DNA from: an uncultured Gammaproteobacteria bacterium
GTDB taxonomy: Bacteria; Pseudomonadota; Gammaproteobacteria; Steroidobacterales; Woeseiaceae
Length of the DNA stretch: 47,269 nt
Direction: 5' to 3'
NCBI GenBank assembly: GCA_937899415.1
Contig: CALBPI010000054.1
Span: 1-47,269 of the forward strand
Shown here: positions 24,136-31,588 of the stretch, piece by piece
Layout: every line of letters starts with the position of its first letter
Position numbering within the stretch: position 1 is the first letter of the stretch
Position numbers and translations under genes: made by a program
The notes under the pieces: model-generated
What the model was told of the DNA's origin: nothing
The model's input: only the letters and a program-made list of their open reading frames with translations
The model's database searches: none

Positions 24136-25029
24136 ATGCAACTCAGAGCCTGGATGGGACTGGCGCCGCTTGTACTGGCGCCCGCCCTTGCACTCGCCAG
24201 CGAACCGCTGGAGCTGCCGCTGATCGTGGAGACGGGCCAGCGCATGCAGGTGAACTACGTCCACACCAAGCGTCAAAAGGACACGGCCAACAGTGGCGAC
24301 ATTCGTGGCCAGTTGCACATTATTGATGCCGACTCGGACCCCGACAACCTGCTCGTTGAGTGGCAAACCGACTCGGTCCGGATCAACGGTGTCGAAATTG
24401 ACGCACGATCCCCGCAGGCGGCCGACCTGATGATTGGGCTGCCGATCACGTTCATCGCCGACGCAGACCTGACGCCCAAACGTATTTTTGACCGTGATGA
24501 CCTGATGCGCCGAATCTTTAGCGCCGAGTTTTTCGCAGGCGTAGACAATACCTCGCGTGAAAAGGTGCGTGCGTTCATGGCGGACATGGGCGACGACACG
24601 TTCGCGCAACTGTTGCTCAAGATGCCGGGCTACCTGTCGCTTTGCCAGGGCACCGCGTTTGTGCCGGGTGAGCCCGTCGAATCTGACACGTTTTTTCCAT
24701 CGCCGATCCCCGGCGTCAAGATCGCGGGCGCCGCGCGTTACGTCCTTGAGGTTGCAGATTCCGGTGCCGTGACGGTGCAGTACTCGAGCAGCTACGACCC
24801 TGAGAGCGTCAAGGACTTCCTGCGCGCGGCCATTTCTCAGGGAAGTGTCGAAAACGCACCGTCGGAAGATGAGATTGCCGCAATCAGATTCGAGAAGACC
24901 GACATCGCGAACTGCGACATCGACCGGAACACGGGGTGGGTGCAGCGTATGACCTTCGCCAGCGAGGTCATCGCGCCCGACGGCGAACAAGGCGAGCGCT
25001 ACGACATCGATATCTTTCGCCTCAACTGA
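24136..25029 (+). CDS. Exported protein of unknown function
   Basis: 297-residue periplasmic protein. A Sec signal peptide (MQLRAWMGLAPLVLAPALALASEP, cleavage after ALA) precedes a beta-rich body (MQVNYVHTKRQKDTANSGDI, LLVEWQTDSVRINGVEID). The body resembles proteins of the DUF6263-like type in its pattern of opposing strands, but this was not confirmed. Three Cys residues occur (CQGTAF, NCDID and the signal). The gene is 30 bp after the coupled pair at 22829-24105 and 27 bp before a membrane-protein gene, so the four probably form an operon. Confidence 0.72.
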   Translation: MQLRAWMGLAPLVLAPALALASEPLELPLIVETGQRMQVNYVHTKRQKDTANSGDIRGQLHIIDADSDPDNLLVEWQTDSVRINGVEIDARSPQAADLMIGLPITFIADADLTPKRIFDRDDLMRRIFSAEFFAGVDNTSREKVRAFMADMGDDTFAQLLLKMPGYLSLCQGTAFVPGEPVESDTFFPSPIPGVKIAGAARYVLEVADSGAVTVQYSSSYDPESVKDFLRAAISQGSVENAPSEDEIAAIRFEKTDIANCDIDRNTGWVQRMTFASEVIAPDGEQGERYDIDIFRLN

Positions 25030-25055
25030 AGGTACGGACACCACGGACCGAACGG

Positions 25056-25505
25056 ATGCACAACACCCCCGCAACATTGGACACGATGAGCCCGCGTGCG
25101 CGTTGGGGCCTGGCGCTGTTTTGCGTAGCTCTGGGTACCTACCCGATTCTGTTGGCCACGGGCGTCGTCGAACCCGACCCCGGTCAGCTGCACGCGCCGC
25201 CCTGGGTGGTGGGCATCGCGGGCGGCGTGTTCGTGCTGCTCGGCGTATACCTGCCTTTCTCGGGCTCCAGGGTCAGCAACAACCTGTTCGGCGCGTTGAT
25301 CTGCCTGAGCTTTGCAGCCATGGGCGCCTGGGTTGCGTTGGATTCACCACAGGGCAGCATTGAGGGCGGCATCCCGTTTGCGCCCAGTGCCTTCAATCAA
25401 GCGCTCGGGCGCGGCCTGTTCGGGTTTGGCGCGTTGATTTCGCTGGCCATGGGGCTCTACGCGCTGCGCCTTGCCGCGCGGGCCTTTCGCGAAGAACGGG
25501 ACTGA
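25056..25505 (+). CDS. Small integral membrane protein
   Basis: 149 residues with about four hydrophobic segments (near 15-35, 48-65, 72-92 and 120-142). The start ATG at 25056 follows the exported-protein stop by 26 bp. The loop between segments 3 and 4 carries SPQGSIEGGIPFAP. No known family was recognised. As the last gene of a likely four-gene operon it may anchor or support the exported partner. Confidence 0.7.
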   Translation: MHNTPATLDTMSPRARWGLALFCVALGTYPILLATGVVEPDPGQLHAPPWVVGIAGGVFVLLGVYLPFSGSRVSNNLFGALICLSFAAMGAWVALDSPQGSIEGGIPFAPSAFNQALGRGLFGFGALISLAMGLYALRLAARAFREERD

Positions 25506-25516
25506 GCGCGAGTGTG

Positions 25517-25945
25517 CTAGCCCGCGATGTACTGTCTCAGCTGATCGATGAGAAAGCCCTGCTCACGAATCTTGACGCGAACGAGATCACCGATCGATAA
25601 CACGCCGAGCACGGTTTCTCCATCAAGCACGGGCAAATGACGGGCCTTGATGTCCGTCATGAGCGCCATGCACTCGTCGACGGTGCGGTCAGGTCCCACG
25701 TAGAGGACCTTGGCCGTCATGACTTCGCTGATCGGGGTGTCGCGTGAGGCCTTGCCGGCCAAGATCACTTTGCGCGCATAGTCGCGCTCCGTGAAGATGC
25801 CAACGAGCTTGTCGGCCTCCATGACGAGCAGTGCACCAACGCCCTTGTCGGCGAGCAACTGCAGCGCATCAAGCACCGTGTCACCAGGCGCCACGGCGAA
25901 AACGTCGTGCCCCTTGTCGTCGAGAATATCCCTCGCGGTCGTCAT
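25517..25945 (-). CDS. CBS-domain pair protein
   Basis: 142 residues forming a stand-alone Bateman module: the first CBS motif spans about residues 8-62 (VLDALQLLADKGVGALLVME, GIFTERDYARKVI) and the second about 76-132 (VDECMALMTDIKARHLPVLD, GVLSIGDLVRVKI). Such proteins bind adenine nucleotides and report energy or redox state to partners. GGGGGGAG lies just before the ATG. It converges on the membrane-protein gene with 11 bp between stops. Confidence 0.93.
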   Translation of the reverse strand: MTTARDILDDKGHDVFAVAPGDTVLDALQLLADKGVGALLVMEADKLVGIFTERDYARKVILAGKASRDTPISEVMTAKVLYVGPDRTVDECMALMTDIKARHLPVLDGETVLGVLSIGDLVRVKIREQGFLIDQLRQYIAG

Positions 25946-26097
25946 CCTGCTCCCCCCGTCCGCGTGCCAACAACGTGCGCCGCGCGAGCCGCGGCCGCGT
26001 AGAACTTAAACCTACACGAACGCACGCAGAAATAAACCCGCCCGCGTGGCGACAGGCCCGCGCAGACGCATGCTGCACGGCAGTCGGCGCCCAGGCG

Positions 26098-27024
26098 CTA
26101 TCCCTTACCGAACAAGAACAGCATGGGGTCAGCAAGACGCTCGCGCCAGCTGACCGCGTTGTGATCGGCGCCCTCGTATTCGCGTACGACGAAGTCCTCG
26201 CCCTCAGTGCGCGCCTGCTCAAGCAACCACGTGCGCACACGGTCGTGCGGTGGACCATAGTCCGCGTCCAGCCCCCGCGTGCCGTAATCGAACCAAAGCT
26301 TGGGCCCAGTCGGCACGGTGATTCCCCGCTCGATGTCGCGAACGATGTAGGGCGTGTCGTCGGGCTGACCCTCGATATCGAGCTCGATGTCGTCGTAGTA
26401 GCGCGCGACCATGCGCTCGGAGATGGTGAAGTGCGTCGACACACAGCCACAGCCACCGAATCGATCGGGGTATTCGGTGACCAGGTAATAAGACAGCAGG
26501 CCGCCCATCGAGCTGCCCATGACAAAGGTGTCTGCGGGCCCCGTCAGCGTGCGGTAGTCCGCATTGATTCGAGGCATGAGCTCCTCGGTCAAGAATCGTC
26601 CGTAGCGCGGCGCGCCGTGCCAGGGCGAGTACTCGTAACCGCGTGAGGGGCTGTTGAATGCGCCGACCACGATCATGGGGCGGATCTTGCCCGCGTCGAT
26701 GAGTTGCGTGACGACTTCCGCCACACCCCAGGTCTCGCCGGTGTAGGCGCCGCGCGGGTCGAACAGATTTTGCCCGTCGTGCATGTACAGCACGGGATAG
26801 CGCGCGTCGCCACCTGCGTCGTAGCCGGGTGGCAGCCAAACGGCGACGTGGCGTGCGTGATCCAGGTGCGCCGACTCCACGTCCTTAAGATAGCTCAGCG
26901 TGCCGGGCACGTTGGCACCCGCCGGGTCATCAACGTAAGCGAATGGATTCGCCTGACTGCCGCCGCTGCAGGCGGTCGCGAACACCAGACAGGTGGCGAC
27001 GAGTAGCGTGCGCCGCGACATCAT
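26098..27024 (-). CDS. Lipoprotein esterase (esterase D / Fes-like alpha/beta hydrolase)
   Basis: 308-residue probable lipoprotein of the putative esterase family (PF00756). The signal ends in a lipobox-like VFATACSGG. Motifs are DHARHVAVWLPPGYDAGG, the nucleophile elbow MGSSMGGLLSYYLV (Ser), and the final His in EGADHNAVSWRERL. Relatives hydrolyse ferric enterobactin, S-formylglutathione or acyl sugars; the substrate here is not clear. The ATG at 27024 overlaps the preceding DUF2846 stop (ATGATG/TGA), so the two are coupled; the second ATG at 27021 is an alternative. Confidence 0.85.
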   Translation of the reverse strand: MMSRRTLLVATCLVFATACSGGSQANPFAYVDDPAGANVPGTLSYLKDVESAHLDHARHVAVWLPPGYDAGGDARYPVLYMHDGQNLFDPRGAYTGETWGVAEVVTQLIDAGKIRPMIVVGAFNSPSRGYEYSPWHGAPRYGRFLTEELMPRINADYRTLTGPADTFVMGSSMGGLLSYYLVTEYPDRFGGCGCVSTHFTISERMVARYYDDIELDIEGQPDDTPYIVRDIERGITVPTGPKLWFDYGTRGLDADYGPPHDRVRTWLLEQARTEGEDFVVREYEGADHNAVSWRERLADPMLFLFGKG

Positions 27025-27461
27025 TGCGCAAGCTTGCACGAGCGAACACCGTCCTGACCGGTCTCCTCGTCCATCAGTTTGAGCCTGGCGCCACCCTCAA
27101 GGACACCCAGCTTGATCGCTTGACGTACGTAGTGGTTCTTGCCGGCCTCGGCCTGCAACACTAAATCGTTCTCGCCAAACTCCGACTCGGTGGAAAGCTT
27201 GCGCTCACCCGGTTCAACGAGCGTGTAGAAATAGGTATTGGGCCCCGTCTCTCCGATGACCTCGCCATCAATGTAGACGCTCTTCTTGAGTGCGCCGCCG
27301 AGACGGGAGTTCCTGTAGATATACAGTCCGGCCTTGTCGGCAGGCGGCGGCGAAAACGACTTTGCAGCGGCGTCCTCGGCTTCCGTCGCCATGGGCACGC
27401 TCGCGCAGCCCGACAAAATGACCAGCAACAGTGCCGTCGCTATGAGCTTGATGTTACGCAT
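27021..27461 (-). CDS. DUF2846 lipoprotein
   Basis: 146-residue lipoprotein. The signal peptide ends VILSGCASV with the Cys near residue 19. The body holds the DUF2846 signature: GLYIYRNSRLGGALKKSVYI, then EVIGETGPNTYFYTLVEPGE and LVLQAEAGKNHYVRQAIKLG. The family is periplasmic and of unknown function. The ATG at 27461 is chosen because GGAG lies 6 nt upstream; ATGs at 27464 and 27473 are in frame. Its stop overlaps the esterase start, indicating a two-gene operon. Confidence 0.87.
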   Translation of the reverse strand: MRNIKLIATALLLVILSGCASVPMATEAEDAAAKSFSPPPADKAGLYIYRNSRLGGALKKSVYIDGEVIGETGPNTYFYTLVEPGERKLSTESEFGENDLVLQAEAGKNHYVRQAIKLGVLEGGARLKLMDEETGQDGVRSCKLAQ

Positions 27462-27585
27462 CATGCGCTCCATCGATCATGACCCCCAAACATCGTCCCA
27501 CCCACGGTCCGTCGCGGCAAGCGCTGCTGAACCTCCTGTAGTTGCAGTGCTAGCATGCGACCAGACCCAACGACGGAGACCGCCC

Positions 27586-28572
27586 ATGCGACTCTTGCTT
27601 GCCGCACTCTTGGCATTGTCTTGCGCCACTGCAATCGCCGAGCCCATCGAAATCACCGAATGGACCGTGCCCTACGAAACCTCGCGACCGCGCGACCCAT
27701 TTGCCGTCAGCGCCGGCTCCGTCTGGTTCGTGGGCCAGCGCGCGGGCTACCTCGCGCGACTCGACGTCGCAGAAGGCAGCTTCGAGAAAATCGACCTCAA
27801 GGACGGCTCGGGGCCGCACAACCTCATCGTGCAGTCGAACGGTGACGTCTGGTATGCGGGCAATCGCACGGCACTCATCGGCCGGTACGAACCCGACACG
27901 GGTGCCATCGAAGAGATCCCGATGCCCGACCCCAAGGCGCGCGATCCGCACACGCTGATCTTTGATGCCGACGAGTCGCACATCTTTTTCACGGTGCAGG
28001 GCGGCAACATGATGGGGCGTCTCACACTTGAAGATCGCAAGGTCGACCTTATCGCCTCGCAGTCGACGCGCTCACGCCCCTACGGCATCAAGCTCGCACC
28101 CGACGGCAGCGTGTGGGCAACACTGTTCGGAACGCATAAGCTCGCCCACATCGATCCCGAGACGCTCGAGCTCAAGGAAATCGACCTGCCGCGCGAGAGC
28201 GCGCGCCCGCGCCGGCTCGAAGTACTCGCCGACGGCAGCGTCTGGTACGTCGACTACGCCGACGGCATCCTGGGTCGCTACCTGCCCGAGACGGGCGCGT
28301 TCACGGAGTGGCCCCTGCCGCAGGGCGATAACGCGCGCCCCTACGGCATGGCCTCGGACAGCCAGGGCCGTGTCTGGACCGTCGCCACGGGCGTGCAGCC
28401 GAACGTGTTCCTGGGCTTCGACCCGACCACGGAGACCTTCTTCAGCCAGACCGAAGTGGATTCCGGCGGCGGCACAATCCGCCACATGCACTATCACGAG
28501 CCCACGGGCAGCGTCTGGTTTGGCGCTGATGCCAACACGATTGGCCGTGCTGTCGTTGAGCCCGACCGCTAG
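27586..28572 (+). CDS. Periplasmic Vgb-like beta-propeller protein
   Basis: 328 residues with a Sec signal (MRLLLAALLALSCATAIAEP). The mature protein is made of repeats of about 42-45 residues of the type PYGIKLAPDGSVWATLFGTH, GSVWFVGQRAGYLARLD and GDVWYAGNRTALIGRY, as in virginiamycin B lyase (streptogramin lyase) and related six- or seven-bladed propellers. Most such secreted homologues are not resistance enzymes, and no lyase claim is made. GGAG precedes the ATG by 7 nt. The Reeler-like CxxCH gene starts 3 bp after the stop, so the two probably form a redox or sensing unit. Confidence 0.85.
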   Translation: MRLLLAALLALSCATAIAEPIEITEWTVPYETSRPRDPFAVSAGSVWFVGQRAGYLARLDVAEGSFEKIDLKDGSGPHNLIVQSNGDVWYAGNRTALIGRYEPDTGAIEEIPMPDPKARDPHTLIFDADESHIFFTVQGGNMMGRLTLEDRKVDLIASQSTRSRPYGIKLAPDGSVWATLFGTHKLAHIDPETLELKEIDLPRESARPRRLEVLADGSVWYVDYADGILGRYLPETGAFTEWPLPQGDNARPYGMASDSQGRVWTVATGVQPNVFLGFDPTTETFFSQTEVDSGGGTIRHMHYHEPTGSVWFGADANTIGRAVVEPDR

Positions 28573-28575
28573 GCC

Positions 28576-29145
28576 GTGACGCCGCGCGCTCTGCTTGTCG
28601 GCGCCGCGTTCGGCGCTGGTCTCGCCAGTCTCGCCTGGGCCTACCCAGAAGGTTCGCCCTGGGGCGCGGCCGACCCGGCGGCCGATGAGCATTGCGCCTC
28701 GTGCCACTGGGAGCGTCAGCCGGTCATGGCCTCGCGCGCGCTCGATCTCGACGGCCTGCCCAAGCGCGTCACGGCAGGGCAGGAGTATGTGCTGACGGTG
28801 ACACTGACAGGCACCGACGCCGCGGTGTCGGGATTCCAGCTCATCGCATCGGCCGAGGGACAGCCTGCGGGTCGCTTCAAGAGCGCCGACCGCGATGTTG
28901 AATCGGCTGCGATCGGTGCCCAAATCCGCTCGACGGCGACTCGCCCGACGACGGGCGACATGGCGCGCTGGCGACTGGTGTGGCGCGCGCCCGCAAAGCT
29001 CGATGGCCCGGTCACCTTTCACGCGGCCGCCTCGGCCGCCAACGACGACGGCTCACCGTTCGGCGACCAGATTCACTACCGCGAATTCATGCGCGAGCCG
29101 CTTCAGCGACCCAAAAAAAAGGGGCCGCTAGCCCCGAAGGACTGA
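28576..29145 (+). CDS. Exported Reeler-like protein with one c-type haem motif (CxxCH)
   Basis: 189 residues. A signal peptide ends near AWAYPEG. CASCH at residues 40-44 is the only cytochrome c motif. An immunoglobulin-like domain follows (VTAGQEYVLTVTLTGTDAAV, GFQLIASAEGQPAGRF, WRAPAKLDGPVTFHAAASAA) that matches the Reeler/choice-of-anchor V type. The start is GTG with a weak ribosome binding site (AGGCC), explained by coupling to the propeller gene 3 bp upstream. Its last codons (PKKKGPLAPKD) lie on an intrinsic terminator used by the opposite strand. Probably a periplasmic electron carrier; the partner oxidase is unknown. Confidence 0.78.
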   Translation: MTPRALLVGAAFGAGLASLAWAYPEGSPWGAADPAADEHCASCHWERQPVMASRALDLDGLPKRVTAGQEYVLTVTLTGTDAAVSGFQLIASAEGQPAGRFKSADRDVESAAIGAQIRSTATRPTTGDMARWRLVWRAPAKLDGPVTFHAAASAANDDGSPFGDQIHYREFMREPLQRPKKKGPLAPKD

Positions 29146-29153
29146 GCGGCCCC
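29113..29153 (-). terminator. Intrinsic terminator of the subtilase gene, overlapping the Reeler-like gene
   Basis: On the minus strand a 9-bp stem (GGGGCCGCT and AGCGGCCCC, 29121-29129 with 29145-29153, 15-nt loop) is followed by eight T (29113-29120). It lies 18 bp beyond the subtilase stop. On the plus strand the stem is preceded, not followed, by the run, so it should act on the minus-strand transcript. Confidence 0.82.
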
Positions 29154-29170
29154 AGGAGCGCTCGGTTGAA

Positions 29171-31195
29171 TTAGTCGTCGTTGAGGTCGCCTGCGGCCGT
29201 GACTTCGCCCAGCGCGTTCACACCGGAGACCACGTCACTCCAGAGGTAGCCCTGCGACCAGAGGAAGCCCTGGGCGCCGATACCTTCGTCTGACCAGAGG
29301 AAGCCCAGAGCGCCGATGCCTTGGTCCGACCAGAGGTAGCCGTAGCTGCCGACTTCGTCTGACCAGAGGAAGCCCTGCGACAGCGTTTCGTCCGACCAGA
29401 GAAAGCCGTAGGCACCGATGTCCTGGTCCGACCAGAGGTAGCCATCAGCCCAGATGTTCGCGTTGGACCACTCAGCACCACCCCAGAGCACGCCCGTGTT
29501 TTGCACGGCGATCACATCGGCGTTCGTCGCGCGAACCATCTTCGGTGACAGCACAGCATTTGACGGCACACCCAAGTCGTTCATGGCTGCCTCGACGTTG
29601 AGCACGCCGGCGCCCGATGCAGTCGCGTCAAGCGACAGGCCGCGTGCCGTGCGCATGAGGCGCGCCTTGGCCGTGTCCGGCGTCAGGTTGCTGTGCTTTT
29701 CGTACATCTTGAGCACCGTCGCCGACACCAACGGTGCCGCCATGCTCGTGCCTGACATCTCCAGGTAGTCGTCGTCGCAGCCGCTCTTGTCGCAGGCCAC
29801 GAGGTTCTGGCTCAGAACGCTCTTGAGCGTCGCGCTGCCGGGAATCGTCGATACCACCTTGTTACCAGGTGCGATGAGATCTGGCTTCAAGATGTGATCG
29901 TTGAGCGACGGGCCGCGTGAGGAGTAGCTCGAGACGTAGTCGTCGCTGAGGTCCGCTGTAGCGTTATCGGTCAGCGAGCCGACGGTAATGACCTTGGGCG
30001 AGTTGCCCGGGCTCGTGATCGTGAAGTTGCCGTCGCGACCGTAGTTACCGGCGGCAACGACGACCGTGATGCCCTGGTCCCAAACCGCCTCAACAGCGAG
30101 GACCAGCGGGTCGGTCTCGACCGACTCTTCGACGGCCTTGCCGATCGAGAGGTTGGCAACCTTGACGTCGAAGTACTGGCCGTATTCGGCAAGCCAGGCC
30201 ATAGCGGCGATGGCGTCACTCGTGACACCCATGCCGTTGCTGTCGAGTACGCGCAGCGAGAGCACCTTGGCTTTGGTTGCGAGACCCCGGTGCTTGATGC
30301 CTGTCGAGCCGTCACCGTCGCCAGCGATTGCACCAGCTACGAGCGTGCCGTGGCCATAGTGGTCGGTTTTCGACGAGCTGTTGTACTCGTCGATCTCATC
30401 GAACTCACCGTCCTCGTACTCGATCTCAGGCTGCGGGTACTTGCCGCCCGTGAAGTCGTACTGGCGGACACGATCATCGAGATCATCGTGCTCAACGACA
30501 CCGGAGTCGACGACGGCGACCGTCAGCCGCTTGCCCTGGAACGAATCGTTGTGCGTGCTGGGAACAGGCGCGTTGACGGCCTGCAGGTGCACGGGCATCA
30601 AAGAGCGTGCGTAGTCCAGTTTCGCGTCATAGCTGGCAGACAGCGTATCCGTAGGCACGGCGCTTAGTTTGAGCGACGCAACCGCCGTCGACTGCACGGG
30701 CGCGTCCAGCGACACACGGCGCACGCTGTCACTGATGGCAAGCTCGACGAGCGCGCCGGCCGGTAGTTTCACAGCAAGCAGACCCAGGCGGTCAAAGCGA
30801 CGCACGACCTCGCCACCCATGCGACGCACGCGCTCGTTCTCGAAGAGCTCGGGCGCGTCGTCGTAGCGCACGATGACGGGTACCGAGTCGGCGCCGCCTG
30901 CGCTGGCGTGGGCGGCAACGGTCGGGCTCATCTTGGCAATCGCAACTTCAACCAGGTCGGGTGCATATCCCGTGTCGACGGGCGCGACCACAGCCGCTGT
31001 CTGCACGAAACGAGCGGCGTCGAGTTCCGTGCTCGTAGCGACAGCCGGCTGGTAAGTTGCGGACGGCGCCGACGCAGCATCTGCGACGGGCACCGCCTGG
31101 TTTTCCTTCGCGGTCACCGCCAGTGCGATGACGCCCGCTACGGCTAGCGCAACAGGTGTTCCTTTGGAGAGCCTCGAACGTTTCTGAATGGTCAT
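29171..31195 (-). CDS. Secreted S8 family subtilisin-like protease with C-terminal GxLWSD repeats
   Basis: 674-residue exported serine protease. A signal-anchor-like N-terminus (TPVALAVAGVIALAVTAK) and a propeptide of about 190 residues (inhibitor I9-like, PVIVRYDDAPELFENERV) precede the catalytic domain. The triad is Asp230 in VAVVDSGV, His282 in HYGHGTLVAG and Ser484 in SGTSMAAPLVSA. The C-terminus (about 585-654) has seven G-F/Y-L-W-S units, mostly followed by D and 6-7 residues. AGGA precedes the ATG at 31195. Upstream are two perfect CRP-type sites, and an intrinsic terminator follows the stop. It probably functions in nutrient proteolysis. The repeats may mediate surface attachment or secretion. 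Confidence 0.93.
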   Translation of the reverse strand: MTIQKRSRLSKGTPVALAVAGVIALAVTAKENQAVPVADAASAPSATYQPAVATSTELDAARFVQTAAVVAPVDTGYAPDLVEVAIAKMSPTVAAHASAGGADSVPVIVRYDDAPELFENERVRRMGGEVVRRFDRLGLLAVKLPAGALVELAISDSVRRVSLDAPVQSTAVASLKLSAVPTDTLSASYDAKLDYARSLMPVHLQAVNAPVPSTHNDSFQGKRLTVAVVDSGVVEHDDLDDRVRQYDFTGGKYPQPEIEYEDGEFDEIDEYNSSSKTDHYGHGTLVAGAIAGDGDGSTGIKHRGLATKAKVLSLRVLDSNGMGVTSDAIAAMAWLAEYGQYFDVKVANLSIGKAVEESVETDPLVLAVEAVWDQGITVVVAAGNYGRDGNFTITSPGNSPKVITVGSLTDNATADLSDDYVSSYSSRGPSLNDHILKPDLIAPGNKVVSTIPGSATLKSVLSQNLVACDKSGCDDDYLEMSGTSMAAPLVSATVLKMYEKHSNLTPDTAKARLMRTARGLSLDATASGAGVLNVEAAMNDLGVPSNAVLSPKMVRATNADVIAVQNTGVLWGGAEWSNANIWADGYLWSDQDIGAYGFLWSDETLSQGFLWSDEVGSYGYLWSDQGIGALGFLWSDEGIGAQGFLWSQGYLWSDVVSGVNALGEVTAAGDLNDD
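29234..29443 (-). repeat. Tandem coding repeat (GxLWSD units) in the subtilase gene
   Basis: Seven imperfect units encode G-[F/Y]-L-W-S. The plus strand shows CCAGAGGAAGCC or CCAGAGGTAGCC at most units. The spacing is mostly 10-12 codons, and the last two units are shortened. This is DNA expected to vary in copy number by slippage or recombination. Confidence 0.85.
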
Positions 31196-31322
31196 GTCAG
31201 TGTCCTGGTGTATTCCTCGCGGGCCTGCCGCGGGGAGATCGTCCCTGTATCTCGTTGCAGGGCATTCTTCAGGAGTCGCCAACATGGCGCCGTGTCGGCG
31301 CGCGGGACCAATCAGGATTTTT

Positions 31323-31338
31323 TGTGACCTCCGTCACA
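31323..31338. promoter_or_regulatory. CRP/Vfr-type operator 1
   Basis: TGTGA-N6-TCACA exactly (spacer CCTCCG), the full consensus for the cAMP receptor protein family. It is 128 bp before the subtilase ATG and about 250 bp before the glutathione transferase start. Confidence 0.7.
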
Positions 31339-31477
31339 TAACGTCCGGGTAAAACCACCCGGGCAAACCGGCGAATCGATATGAGTCGCTTGCGCCTACC
31401 CGACCGCATAGCAATAATTCGCTATATTTTTCAGTAATTTGTAACGAAAAAGGCACAGAATCAAAACGGCCGGCGAA

Positions 31478-31493
31478 TGTGATGTTCGTCACA
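31478..31493. promoter_or_regulatory. CRP/Vfr-type operator 2
   Basis: A second exact TGTGA-N6-TCACA (spacer TGTTCG). Its centre is 155 bp from that of operator 1. It is about 96 bp before the glutathione transferase start and about 283 bp before the subtilase start. Confidence 0.7.
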
Positions 31494-31588
31494 ATCCATA
31501 AATGACCCAATTCACAGTCGACTTGCCGCTGACCGCAGGTGCGGCGGTTTCGTGACGCCGTCACGGCGGGTCTCTAGACTGGTTTGTG

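Larger units (their letters stand above)
31196..31588. other. Intergenic regulatory region between subtilase and glutathione transferase genes
   Basis: About 390 bp with no gene. The middle (31400-31470) is unusually AT-rich for the window, consistent with promoters. It contains both CRP-type sites and a further perfect 7-1-7 palindrome CGTGACGCCGTCACG at 31551-31565, just before the plus-strand gene. Confidence 0.6.

Noticed and set aside
23356-25077. 573-codon open frame on the minus strand
   Set aside because: It is antisense to three well-formed plus-strand genes with signal peptide and coupling signals; its protein is Arg/His/Val-rich with no recognisable domain, as expected of a high-GC shadow frame.
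27586-28572. Streptogramin lyase
   Set aside because: Beta-propeller repeats are shared by many secreted proteins, and this one has a signal peptide and a CxxCH partner, unlike cytosolic Vgb.
28072-29022. 316-codon open frame on the minus strand
   Set aside because: It overlaps the propeller and CxxCH genes on the other strand and has shadow-like Arg/Gly/Ala composition.
31551-31565. Third CRP site
   Set aside because: The palindrome has a 5-bp spacer and begins CGTGA, so it does not fit the TGTGA-N6-TCACA rule; it is kept only as an unnamed palindrome.
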